From contig WAEK01000004.1 of the NCBI GenBank assembly GCA_011634665.1, forward strand, positions 2,299,501 to 2,363,500: a stretch of 64,000 nucleotides of DNA, read 5' to 3'. A program made the position numbers and the translations under genes. Of this stretch, positions 21,791-33,243 are shown one piece after another. The notes under the pieces were generated by a model. The model saw only the letters and a program-made list of their open reading frames with translations. It was not told the DNA's origin and did no database searches. Each line of letters starts with the position of its first letter. Within the stretch, counting starts at the first letter, position 1. Source of the stretch: Mortierella sp. BCC40632. Its lineage: Eukaryota; Mortierellomycota; Mortierellomycetes; Mortierellales; Mortierellaceae.

Positions 21791-22917
21791 AATGCTCCGA
21801 GACAAGAAATCCTAGTTCTTCGGAGGCTGTTTGTAGAATTCTTTAAAGATGACCAAAAACAAGCATGTGGATCTTCAGCCTTAATAATGTCGAAGATGAG
21901 GAGTGGAAGCAGCAGAGAAGCATCCATATCCCATGGTACTCTACCATTGTCATTCAGCCCCATGACTTAGTAGCTGTATTCAGAATAGAGGTGATTTCTC
22001 CGTGGCATGCTTCTACAGCCTTGATAGTTCATAATGTTCCCCTTCCATAGTCACAGAAATGAGAACCAAAAAGCGTAGATTACCTTTTTTTTTCTTTTGT
22101 TGATGTTTGGAAACTCGCTTACCTCAAATCTAAACATCCGATTTATACTCGTATACGATTGCGGCGATTTTAAGGAGAAGTAAGGGTACCATTCGTATTT
22201 AGGTCTACTCTGGTCTTTTTAAAAATAATGCTGCATCCAGGTGTCCTGCTACCTTGTACCAAGTCCCCCCCCCTCCCTTTCGTTTGGTTGAACACTAGCG
22301 AAAAAAGACACTAGAGATCATGTGAAGGAACAGAGTAGAATCTCTGGCCCGACAAAAGCGAAGTCTCGAGTCATCCAAAGAGCTAGGAAACATAGAGGTA
22401 GGAAGGAAGGTAGACGAGAGGTCAGCTAATGTGCTACAGAACATACAGTGCACGTGTTTTGAGGCCCTTTCTTTCTTTATTTTATTTTCTTTTTTGTCGT
22501 GCATGATATTCCTGTACACCATTGTAGTGAGTTAGGAGGTAGACCACCTCCAAATACAGCCTGTTTGATTTTTGCCCTGAGCCTGTAAGGGGATGAAAAA
22601 AAAAAAAAGAGATACAGGTTTGGTGTACCTCTCTATTCCAATGAAGATCCTTATTAGCACAGGGAGTGAAAAAAGGGCAAGTCTTCAGAGATGAGGTGGA
22701 TGGTGTCGTTTGGAAGAGGCTTTCGAGATCGGCCCTATGCAGCTTTTTTTATCCTGCCTTCGCAGCCGCTTTAAAAAAGCTGGAGGTTTGCTGTTTGAAC
22801 TTTTCGTCTCATCACCACCACCACCACCATCACCATCATCATCACCTCCATTAATCACCACCACCGCATATTCAGACATTATACTGGCCCATCACTCAAA
22901 AGCACCTCCAAGTACCA
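21791..22917. other. Spacer between copies 3 and 4
   Basis: This holds the copy-1-like 3' flank to about 22040, then unrecognised DNA. Upstream of copy 4 there is a CACCAC/CATCAC repeat (22812-22866). The core promoter motif CTTTAAAAAAGCTGG is at 22769-22783. Confidence 0.6.
22769..22783 (+). promoter_or_regulatory. Shared core promoter motif of copies 2-5
   Basis: CTTTAAAAAAGCTGG lies about 150 bp before the copy 4 start. The same element is at 25348-25362 (copy 5), and variants are at 19948-19963 (copy 3) and 17871-17884 (copy 2), always 115-150 bp before ATG and preceded by a CCGCCTT/CTGCCTT box in copies 3-5. It is probably the TATA-like element; this is inferred from conservation within the array only. 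Confidence 0.6.
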
Positions 22918-24411
22918 ATGTCATGTCCTGCTGGGTACACCCTCGACTCACCAGAGCTACTGCTCTCGGTCAATCCATATACCATCACTCCTGCTGCCGC
23001 TGCAGCTGAAGCTATGCAGTGCGGTGACATTTATCATTTTTGCGACGAGGACATCCTCTGGACCGAGGATCACCTCAAACCTAGTCAACTCAAACCTCTT
23101 CGAGAGATTGGAGATGACTTATCTGACAATGCTCAAGAGGCTATGAAGACCAAGCGTGATCATGACATCTACAAGACTCTCATGGACTACATCTCCAGAC
23201 CTGAGAGCGAACAAGCGAGTACTGGTCCTCGACTGTTGTATGAAGAGATGACGAGGGTTCCACAATGGGTGTGTTGGGATCAAATCCATCGAGGACAACA
23301 AGTAGTTTGGTAATCAAATGACCACTGAATCATATCAAAAGCACCGTGACCCAATTCGTTAACTTTGAGCTGACAACAATGGTGTTGCCTTTGTTAATTT
23401 TGTAGGAAATACTACCCCTGTATTGCCCTCATCTTCGTATACAGTTCGACCAACCTTACCTTCTCTCTTTCTGGAATACGAAAGGTTCTCTCCTCGACAG
23501 GTTACATTACGGGCCACAAGCTCTTGAAGCGTTTCATCGAAACAAACCAAATGATAATTGACAATTCCAAGTCACTGGAGAGTCTTGCTCCTGGAAAAGG
23601 TGATGGATGGAAGGTCTGTCTGAGGGTTCGGATATTACATTCACAAATCCGGATGCGACTCCAAAAACTAGGCAAATCTCACTCAACATACTATGATCTT
23701 GACAAATATGGAGTGGGGGTTAACCAGGAGGACACCCTGATAGCGGTTTTGTTGCTCTCAGAAGGTACCTGGGATATGATGGAGCGGAGGATTGGGATCA
23801 CCATGTCTGATCAAGAGAAGGAGGACTATTTACACTATTGGAGATATATTTCATTTTTGCTTGGTTGTTCAGAAGAAGTTCTCGAGCTGATGTCAACTCC
23901 TCAGAAGGCTCGAGCAGCTCGTCAATCTCTCATGTTGCGACTTGTCCATTTCAACCCGAATATTGGTCAGATTAACGAAGAAGCTCTGAGGACTATTTCC
24001 AAGAGTGAGGTCTTCTCTCGACCAATTGAGACTCTTGGAGGAATCCTTGATCCACTCCGGAGCCACATGGCACTCTCGGAGTATGTGGCCAGTAAAGAAG
24101 CATGGACGAATATGGGGTTATCTCCAACATCACATGCATACAGAGCTCTACGACAAATACCATTGGTAGCCATTAGGCTGGATGCTTGGTTGGCATCTGA
24201 ATCTGATTACTGGTTACGACTTCGGAACTACCTTTTGACAGGATGGTTCAAGCAGATGCATGAGCGTGTAGAGCGTGAAGAAAGAATGAGATTGGCCATC
24301 AAGAGTGATCTTAAAAGAGACGAAAAGACTGAGGATAGATTCTGGTTAGCAAAGCTAGTACTCTCGATCACTGTGGTTGTGATCCTGAGCTCCATTCTTC
24401 TGGCTTGGTAG
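22918..24411 (+). CDS. mpaB/DUF2236-type ER-bound oxygenase-like protein, copy 4
   Basis: Exons 22918-23309 and 23406-24411 give 465 residues, with an intron in the same Trp codon. Exon 1 is nearly identical to copy 3, while exon 2 is more diverged (LKRFIETNQMIIDNSKS, R-x-x-HSQIR, GVNQEDT, DYLHYWRYISFLLG). The C-terminal membrane helix LAKLVLSITVVVILSSILLAW ends the protein. The uneven divergence of the two exons suggests gene conversion among copies 2-5. Role as for copy 1; the substrate is unknown. Confidence 0.82.
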
Positions 24412-24464
24412 GGTTCTTATTAAATAAACCTCACTGCCTTTGTGGAGTCCAAGACCCATTTCAT

Positions 24465-24625
24465 TGCCTCATGGCTTTCGAAATGGAAACGGACGGTCTA
24501 TCGAGAGTGGCACCTAGGATAATGAAGTGAAAGAGACTATTAAATGGTCAACTGGATTCGTCATAATTGCAGCTGTTGCTTTCTGCGTTTTGCTAACCAG
24601 TGTTCCTTTGAGGCAATTGACAATA
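24465..24625 (+). pseudogene. Fossil C-terminal tail of a copy-1-type gene behind copy 4
   Basis: TCATGGCTTTCGAAATG... matches the copy 1 tail with stops. It is followed by GTTTTGCTAACCAGTGTTCC, nearly the same string as the end of copy 1. It starts about 55 bp after the copy 4 stop. Confidence 0.8.
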
Positions 24626-25463
24626 ATGCTCCGATACAAGAGATCCTAGTTCTTCGGAGGCTGTGTTGTATATTTCTTTGAAGGTAACCAAAGCACGGAT
24701 ACAGATCCTTGGTAGGACAAAAAGAGGTGTTGTCAGGGATGCTTGTCAGACACTGTATCCCTGGCGACGGGAATGAGCAATATTCTTTTTGCAAGAGTCC
24801 TAAGAGTAATTTTGAGAGGGTACCTCTACCAGCCTTTGTGCTTAATGCTTTTGGTGAAGGGCATGGGAGTAGTAGAGAAAAATATTCTCGTGGGACCTCC
24901 CACACCAAGAATAAAAACAGCCTGTTGGCAGGGATTGACTTTTAATCAGTATTACTGACATTCTGCAGCCTTTTCTCTATCTCTAACCTTGCTATAGTAA
25001 AAGAACAGCTTCGAGATGGAAGAGAGAGAAGGATAAAGTACAAAGAGCAGAGATGGAGTGTGTGAAAGGGGTGGTTGGAGGGGAGAGTAAAAAATAGGAT
25101 GCTAATGATTAGCGTCCCAAGATAACGTATTTTTTTTTGGGCATGATGTTTCTGTATGTCCTAGAACGATTTCTTGGAAGACAGCCTTCTCCTTCACCGG
25201 AGGGGACAGTATAGAAGAAAGTTTTGACCTGTTGCACTGACCTCTCCCAAGCAAGGGGGCTGGAGAAATCGAGGGGAAGAAAGTAAGATTGAGCCCTACA
25301 GGAGGCTTTCAATCACTGTTTTATGCAGCCTCGTTCCGCCTTAGTTGCTTTAAAAAAGCTGGATGATTGCAGCTTGAGCTTTTTGTATTGTCGTCACTAC
25401 CACCATCATCAACTAATATATACATTATATTGGCCCTTCACTCAAAAGCACCTCCAGGCGCCA
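24626..25463. other. Spacer between copies 4 and 5
   Basis: This contains the segment 24728-24893 that is duplicated behind copy 2 (19357-19530). It also holds the copy 5 promoter motif at 25348-25362. No gene was recognised. Confidence 0.6.
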
Positions 25464-26648
25464 ATGTCATGTCCTGCTGGGTACACTCCCGACTCACCAG
25501 AGCTACTGCTCTCGGTCAATCCATATACCATCACTCCTGCTGCCGCTGCAGCTGAAGCTATGCAGTGCGGTGACATTTATCATTTTTGCGACGAGGACAT
25601 CCTCTGGACCGAGGATCACCTCAAACCTAGTCAACTCAAACCTCTTCGAGAGTTTGGAGATGACTTATCCGACAATGCTCAAGAGGCTATGAAGACCAAG
25701 CAGGGTCAGGACATCTATAAAACTCTCATGGACTACATCTCCAGACCCGAGAGCGGACAAGTGAGTACTAGTCCTCGACTGTTGTATGAAGAGATGACGA
25801 GGGTTCCACAATGGGTGTGTTGGGATCTAATCCATCGAGGACAACAAGTACTCTGGTAATCGAATGACCACTGAATTATATCAAAAGTACCCTGACTCCA
25901 AAAACTAGGCAAATCTCACTCAACATACTATGACCTTGATAAATATGGAGTGGCGATCAACCAAGAGGATAGCATGGCAATTATGTTTTTACTCGCGGAG
26001 TGGGCCTGGAGCATGATGGAACAGAGGATTGGCATCGCTATGTCTGATCAAGAGAAGGAGGACTACCTACACTACTGGAGATATGTTGGATATCTAATTG
26101 GGTGTTCTGAGGATACTCTTGACCTAATGTCAACCCTTCATATGGCTCAAGCAGCTCGTCAATCTTTTACGTTACGACTTATCTACTACAGCCCGATTGT
26201 TGGCCAGAGAAACGAAGAAGCACTGAAAAGTATAACCAAAGACGAGATCTTCTCTCGGCCAGTTGAGACTCTTGGAGGAATCTTTGATCCACTCCGGAGT
26301 CACACGGCACTCTCGGAGTATGTGACCAGTAAAGAGGTGTGGACGAGTATGAGAATGCCTCTAGTATCACTCGCATACAGAGTCATACGACAGATACCAT
26401 TGATAGCCATTAGGTTGGATGCTTGGCTAGCATCTGAATCTGATTACTGGTTACGACTTCGGAACTGCCTTTTGACAGGCTAGTTCAAGCAGATGTATGA
26501 GCGTGTAGAGCGTGAAGAAAGAATGGGATTAGCCATCAAGGGAAGTCTAAAGAGAGACGAAGAGGCCGAGGATAGATTCTGGTTAGCAAAGCTAGTGTTC
26601 CTGATCAAGATGGCTGTATTCCTGAGTTCCATTCTCCTGGTTTGGTAG
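25464..26648 (+). pseudogene. mpaB/DUF2236-type gene, copy 5 (pseudogene)
   Basis: Exon 1 (25464-25855) is intact and ends in the usual split Trp codon with a GT donor. A deletion then removes most of the intron and about 90 codons of exon 2, including the R-x-x-H motif. The sequence resumes at QKLGKSHSTYY near 25898. The remainder (GVAINQEDS, YLHYWRYVGYLIG) stays open until a TGG-to-TAG type stop at 26480-26482, 56 codons before the family's normal end at 26648. The deletion and the stop are independent lesions. Confidence 0.92.
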
Positions 26649-26699
26649 AGTTTGAATTAAATGAGCCATGCTGTCTTTGCGAGAACCAAGAACCGTTTA

Positions 26700-26860
26700 T
26701 AGGCCTCATGGCTTTTGAAATGTAAACCAAACAGTCTATCGAGAGTGCCACACAGGAGATTGAAAGGAAAGGGACTATTGACTGGTCGGTAGGACTCGCT
26801 GTAACTTTAGTTGTAGTCTTCTTTATCTTACTAGTCAGTGTTCCTTTGAGCAATACATAA
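26700..26860 (+). pseudogene. Fossil C-terminal tail of a copy-1-type gene behind copy 5
   Basis: The remnant reads MAFEM-stop, then GTIDWSVGLAVTLVVVFFILLVSVPL, close to the copy 1 tail VEWPVGFAIILVVAFFVLLTSVPL. This is the best preserved of the three fossils. Confidence 0.82.
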
Positions 26861-28550
26861 TTGATGGTACGAGGCAAGACATTCTAGTTCTCTGAAGGCT
26901 GTGTTGTAGAATCTACTGAAGATGACCAAAAACAAGCGTGAGATTCTTTAGCTTTAATAGTGTCGAAGACGGGGGCGGGGTTGAGGTGGAAGCATCAGAA
27001 AATAAACATATCCCCATTGTACTCTACCATTGTCATTCGGCCCCATGACTCAGTAGTTGTATCCAGAATAGAAGTGATAGGATAGCTCAGTGACATGCTT
27101 GGGCTTGGATTGCTGCCTTGATTGTTCTTACTGTTCCGCTTCTCTTTCTCTAGCTTTGTTATGATAAAACGACGAACCTTGTGAAGATCAGGAGGCGAAG
27201 AAAATGGTAATGACAAAAGCGAGAACCGAAAGGTATGGATTACCCTTTTTTTTTGTTGGTGCTTGGGACTCGCTTACCTCAAACCTAAGCTTTCGCTTTC
27301 CACTCGCATATGGTCTCGTCAGTTTTGAGTGGGAAGATGGGACCTTTGATCCCTCACATCATAATGTTTGGAGTGGAAAAAAAAAAAAAAAACCTATTTG
27401 GTACAGTAATGGAACGTTGTCGATACAGAGTAGGTTTGTGGGAGGATGGAGCAGAAATCACACTCACTGGTGCTCTGTTATCCAGTTAGATCTCACAGAT
27501 CGGAGGCGTTTTTTTTTTTTTATATATTTTACTTTAGTGGATTAACCAGGAGTGTGCATGCAGGGAGACATTTTAGGACATTCAAGATCAAAAGACTCAG
27601 GAGCGAGATCCGAGAGAAAGGCTGGGTGGAAAGGCCGACGTATAAGGAAGCGTTAGGTCTAGAAGATTTGAAAATAGTTTTCTAGCGGAGCGCTGTTGAT
27701 TAAAAACAAAGAGGGAATGAGACATGCTTAGCTCAGAGTCCGATCGGCCTTTTTGATTCCAGACTCTCTGAAGCTTCCGCTCTCCCATCTACTGGAATCT
27801 TGAAAATATGGCCTGCCATTGTCAAGGTTAACCTGGTCACTAAGGGGAAGGAGAGTTCACTAGGTCAAAGTCTTTTTGGCTGTTCGTTCGCGGGGTAGAG
27901 GGGCTTGATCATCTAAAGTACAGACATGGAAAGGGTAACGTTTGCAATGGTTCGATTGGGAGTATTAGCTGGCTGAAAAACGAGGAAGAGATAAAAAGAG
28001 CATTCCGTCATTCTGGGAGAGAGGATAGGGGGGCTCAGTCGACTATGCACGGAACCTACTTTTGCGTGCCATCCACCTGCGGAGGCCTCTTTGGGATCAA
28101 TGTTCGCTACGGAAATCTCAGATTCAAAAAAGCCGATACCTCTTAAAAGTAGAGAGAGGAGAATGGCAAAAGACATCTCGCACATCGGCAATCCGGAAGT
28201 ACGCTAAACCACCTGACAGTACTCGCTTTACACAGGGCAACATGTCCCCGCTCCTCGGGCCGTTCGGCGCGACGAGAGTGTACTTTGAAGAATGTGTGCA
28301 TGGAGCTATAAAAGGTATCACCCTCGATAGAGATGTTCCTTTCCTGATCGAAGTGGCTCATGTTTTATGCCCACAGTGCTGAGGCTGAAATAGTGTACCT
28401 TACTCCCGTAAAAAAAAGTCAGGCTTCAAATGTTTTTGTCAAGCTTCTTTCCCTCCACAGCTATAACTTTGGCCAGACTTTCCTGAATTGCCTTAGTCAC
28501 CTTTCCACTCTTTTCGGCCCTCCTCCCCATCCTCAGCAACCTAACGAGTA
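26861..28550. other. Spacer between copies 5 and 6
   Basis: The copy-1-like 3' flank runs to about 27100. The rest (27100-28300) shows no recognisable gene. Homopolymer runs occur at 27378-27393 and 27509-27521. Confidence 0.5.
28305..28320 (+). promoter_or_regulatory. TATA box of copy 6
   Basis: GCTATAAAAGGTATC is a strong TATA consensus about 240 bp before the copy 6 start codon. It differs from the CTTTAAAAAAGC motif of copies 2-5. Confidence 0.6.
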
Positions 28551-30045
28551 ATGGTTTGTCCAGCAGGATTCACTCTCGAGGCTACAGGGGCTGGGTTTTC
28601 ACCCATCTCATGTTCTAATACTACCGCTTCAGCAGCGGCAGAAACCTTGCAGCCTGGTGACCGATACCGCTTTTACGGCGAAGATATTATCTGGAAAGAA
28701 CACCACCTCAGGCCCAGTCAACTCGAGCCTCTCCGAAAGATTGGAGACGACCTAGCAGATAGTACCTTGGAAGTCTTGAAGTCCAAGCGTGGTCAAGATG
28801 TATACGATGCTCTAATGGACTATGTCGCCAGACCTGAGAGCGAACAAGCCAGACCTGAACCCCGGCTATTACTTGAGCAGATGATGGAGGTGCCGGAATG
28901 GGTAGACTGGGAACAGATCGATCGTGGACAACAAGTGTTCTGGTGAGTAGGAAGGTCGTTCAAAAAGCCTACAAGCATCCAGGCACCACCTTCTGGGAGT
29001 CAACTCAAGTGTTTTTTTTTTTCATAGGAGGTACTTTTCCCCAATCACTGTCATTCTTGTTTACAACTCAATCATCAATGCGCTTGCACTTCCTGGGATG
29101 AGCAAAGTGCTTCTTTCTACAGGGTATATCACGGGCCAGAATGCATTCAACAGAGTTATTGAAACAGGCCAGTTTCTCATCGACATTACCCGTTCGCCAG
29201 AGAGCCTTGCCCCTGGAAAGGGTGTTGGCTGGAAGGCAGCTCTTCAAATTAGAATCTTGCACTCTCATATCCGAACTCGTCTCCAGAGACTCGGAAAGGC
29301 ACACTCAAAATACTACAACATTGAAAAGCATGGCGTGGCGATCAATCAAGAAGATATGTTGGTGAACCTGTTTTCGCTTTCAAGCACCGTCTATCATATC
29401 TTGGAGCAACGACTGGGGATCACCATGACCAAGCAAGAGAAAGAGGACCATCTGCATCTCTGGCGATATGTGGGTTACCTATCAGGATGCCCAGAAGAGA
29501 CTCTGGCGTTACTTCCCTCGGTCGAAATAGCTGAAGCTACCCGACAGTCTCTAGTGCTACACCTTGTTGACCCTGACGCCACAACCAGTAAAGCAGCTGG
29601 GAATGTACTGAAGGTCTTGGCAAGAAGGCCAGTATTTTCTGGGCCAATCGAGACCCTGGGTGGTATGCTTGACCCACTCAAGACTCATATGGCGCTTGCA
29701 GAGTGTGTGATGGGTAGTGAAGCATGGGAGCTGCTAGGATTGCCTCCAGTTCCATGGAGGTACAAAGTCATGAGGCAGTATTTTCTAAAAGCTATGGCGT
29801 TAGATGTATGGTTAGCAGCTGTGTCTGCTAAGTGGAATGATACTCGGAAGTATTACATCATGGGATGGCACCGCGGGCTATTCGAGCAAATGTTGCTCGA
29901 GAGGAAAGAGGGGCTACTGAGCAAGATCGATTCAAATGTCGAAAAGGAGGCTAGCGGTGGAGGATTGGGTTTTTCGATAGCGATACTGGTAGCGATAGTA
30001 GTTATTCTATTGACTGTCGTTTCTACTGAATTAGTAGTGCTCTAG
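28551..30045 (+). CDS. mpaB/DUF2236-type ER-bound oxygenase-like protein, copy 6
   Basis: Exons 28551-28942 and 29028-30045 give 469 residues, with the intron in the same Trp codon. It resembles copy 1 more than copies 3-4 (MVCPAGFTLEATGAG, GEDIIWKEHHLRPSQLEPLRKIGDDL). Landmarks are ALPGMSKVL, VIETGQFLIDI, R-x-x-HSHIR, AINQEDML, DHLHLWRYVGYLSG and RPVFSGPIETLGGMLDPL. The C-terminal membrane helix is LGFSIAILVAIVVILLTVV. It has its own TATA box. Function is inferred from the family; the substrate is unknown. Confidence 0.82.
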
Positions 30046-30325
30046 ATCTAATACTAGACGCTGGTTGAACTCGAGTCGTTGTTAACTCTTTAGATATTTT
30101 CTTTGGGCTTAAGTGTGTCGAGGGTCCATGGTTTTCCTGTGGGGTACACTTGAGCAAAAGTAGTGCTTCTAAACTATCTTGGGAGCACATACATCTCGCG
30201 ACTGGTTTGGCAGTGACTGTGCAGTAGAGCCCTTTTTTTTATGGTCATCTGATGAAGGCTGGTTCTGACATTCTCTGAACATTACGAGAAACGCGCTTCA
30301 ACACACATACGGAATCAATCGACTC
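30046..30325. other. Short intergenic gap between copy 6 and AP-1 sigma
   Basis: No gene was seen. It probably holds the copy 6 3' end and the AP-1 sigma promoter. Confidence 0.5.
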
Positions 30326-31830
30326 ATGGCCGTAAGTTGAATCAGGATAGATTCCCTTTACAGAGGAATGACGAACAACAAGCTCATCTCGGACTACCTC
30401 GGGAATACGTCCAGCCAGCAGATGTTTTTTTTTCTTTTCTTTTCTTTTCTTTTCTTTTCTTCTTTCGAGTCTTCGCCAATGCCGAGAAAACGTAGACCAT
30501 CATCTAATTGGGAGGGCAATACTCATCCAATGCCTCAGGACATTGCCCTGATAACGTCAGCGAATGCACTGCCAATATGTTGCTCCATTCAGAGCATGGC
30601 GATGTTCAAAATGGAACATGCTACCATGTCATTGCAATAGTTTGTTTGGTGGTCGTTGTTATCCAGGAGCTGGCCAAATGAGCCAAGGATAGACCCAAAA
30701 CGGACGAATAGTTGCCATATCCCTTTTCAAAGAAGTGTGCAGTGCAGTGTCTAGGAGAAGGCATTTATCACATTGCACCAATCCCAAGGGCTCCAAGTGA
30801 TTTGACAACTCTATCCCTTTACTCTCACATCAATATAGATCAGCTATGTTCTACTTGTCAGCAGGCAGGGGAAAACCCGACTTGCGAAATGGTTCACCAC
30901 TATGAGTCTCAAGGAGAAGGCAAAGATCACTAAAGAGGTCACTCAGCTGGTGCTTGCAAGGAGAACAAGAATGTGCAACGTTCTGGAGTACAAAGGTATC
31001 CTCTCCTTCCTTTTTTTTTTTTTTTTTTTTTTTTTTTGATAGCATCTTTGATTTTGCTAGGAAAGCAATGGATGGAGGAGCGGAGGGTTGGCTGTAGCTA
31101 TTCTCTCGTTACCAAACCCTGTGCCCTCGTCATAAGAATAATCTCCGCAACTCAATATTTATGCTAAACGACACAATCTTTCTCTCTCGGTTCCGGCAAT
31201 ATAGATTCAAAAGTCATTTACCGAAGGTAACGGCTCTCCCTCCCTCTCCTTTTCTCCCCTTTATGGATTTTTGTCAAAGATTGAATCCTATTTTTTTTCT
31301 CTTAAAGTGATTACTAGATGTTTGTGGGAAATCGGTCCTCTGTATATTCCCTTCAATTTGATCCGCAGCACCCTTTAACGTGTATATTCTTTCTGATGGT
31401 GGAAATTACTAGATATGCCAGCTTATACTTTATTACTGGAGTGGATCCACAGGACAACGAGTTGATTACACTCGAAGTTATCCACAGATATGTCGAAGTA
31501 CTGGATCGTTATTTTGGAAATGTAAGCACTATTTGGCAAAAGAAAAAAGAACAAGGACAGGACTCGAGTTGTACAAGCATCTATGTGATCATGAGAACGA
31601 AGATTCAGCCAAACTGACATATTTCTCTCGTTGCGAACTATTGTGGGATATTTTGATGCAATTAGGTGTGTGAGCTGGACCTGATTTTCAACTTTCATAG
31701 AGCATACTTTATACTGGATGAACTGTTGATTGCGGGCGAGATGCAAGAGTCAAGTAAGAAGACCGTTCTCCGAGCGATTACACAAATGGACGCGATAGAG
31801 GAGGAGGAAGCCAAGGAGGAGAGGAAATAG
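30326..31830 (+). CDS. aps1: AP-1 clathrin adaptor complex, sigma subunit
   Basis: Five exons (30326-30331, 30839-30995, 31205-31226, 31413-31521, 31666-31830) give 152 residues with all phases closing. The protein reads [20 protein letters not shown]..., then [47 protein letters not shown] and [20 protein letters not shown], the standard sigma longin fold with its [13 protein letters not shown] tail. AP-1 sorts cargo between the trans-Golgi and endosomes. Length matches the family (about 150-160). Exon 1 is only six bases (ATGGCC before GTAAGT); this start is inferred because it restores the MA-start seen in the fission yeast protein. Exon 3 is 22 bases. Confidence 0.92.
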
Positions 31831-33243
31831 AGTCAACAAATACCATCTTTTATCGATCAATACAACAACTCAAGTTGCGTCAATGTACACTCTTTGATAT
31901 CCTTGTTACTTGGACTCTTTTTTCTTTTGAAATCAATCCTTTACTCGCCTTTCCCCCTTCCTCCTTTTCCATAGGGCTCAACGATGGCAGTCCCCGGGTG
32001 GCGATGAAAAGAGAGTGGGTCTGGTTGGTAGAGCTCTTCCACTGGCTCCGATTTGATTATAGCAAGGCCTCCATGTTTGTTGTTAGAGTCATCGTGACCT
32101 CTCCCTCTCCCCACTTCTTTTTCTTGTAGCTGTTGTTCGAAGCCCCAAAGAAAGTGGTAGAAAATGAAAGAGCGATTGTCGCGCTAGGTCCAGTATCCCT
32201 TTATCACAAGGGCACCTAAAAAAGCTTTATTCAGGCTATCATTGAAGGAGGTTCGACTCCTGTTAGCCGTGTGCCATACCAAGATCAAGAGTTAAACAGA
32301 GTCATGTGTATGTGTCAAGAAAGAGAGTAGGAGGAAGAGCGTTTTGTGCGATGCGTCTTTTTTTTTGCACGGGCGCTTGATTTTGCGTGTGTTTTCTTTG
32401 TTTTTGCATGAGGTACTGGTTCAACCACAACGCTGCTCACTTTCTGCAGGGGGGTCGTGTGCAAATGCTGTAACGGTTGAGGGGTTTGCATATTGTGTGT
32501 GTGTGGGGGGGCGAGAGATCGTACCTGGCCCGAAATATCGGATGAGAGCTCATAGTCCTTTGTTATTGTGGAGATTGGGGCTACCAGATGACGATCTTGC
32601 GCGTAAGATCGTTTTTTAATGAATCTGTAGACTTGTATTCAGCGTTGAGAACATGTCAATTGCAGAGAATAGTCTAGTACTGAATCGGTGGGAGAAAAAC
32701 CACCGTGCGGCCTTGTCCTTCTGGGGTTAGGCAGTGACAGATGATCTAACGGCTAGCAAAAAAATAAATCCGTGGCTGTCTGCAACTCCTAGAATAGAAC
32801 AAATTTGAAGTGCTTGGCATGCTTGAAGTCAGGAGGAACTCTGACTTTCCCTTTTACTCTGGTAGGGTCAGGGTGTCAAGGATATGAAGCCAGGTGCACA
32901 GAAGACATAGTCCATAAAAGACCCTGGTACCCTGAACGACTCAAGAGGATCCAAGGTTACCAGTGGCTGCGCTATCGATTGGGGGAACAGGCAACAGGGT
33001 CATTGGTATCCCAAAAGGGAGGGGGGGGGGAAGGGGTTTTCTGCGATGGACGCACCCAATTCAAACCTACACGTGATACGCGCCATTTTCATTTTCGAAC
33101 CCCTTGGCGATCGTTTTTCCGCCTTCCTCCTTTCTCCCCAAAGCTAGCTACATTTCGCTTCTTTTTTCCTCTCACGCATCCTCCCAACAACCCGTTCTCG
33201 CATTCCTCCTCTCCCTTACACTCTCAACACAGACGCCATCCAA
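31831..33243. other. Intergenic region, no gene recognised
   Basis: Open frames here lack any family pattern. A tRNA T-arm-like hairpin near 32245-32262 has no matching acceptor or anticodon arm. The last 150 bp are C/T-rich and probably form the promoter and leader of the next gene. Confidence 0.5.

Noticed and set aside
32235..32270. tRNA T-arm-like hairpin AGGAGGTTCGACTCCTG
   Set aside because: No D arm, anticodon arm or acceptor partner can be found upstream. The T stem does not pair in the canonical register.
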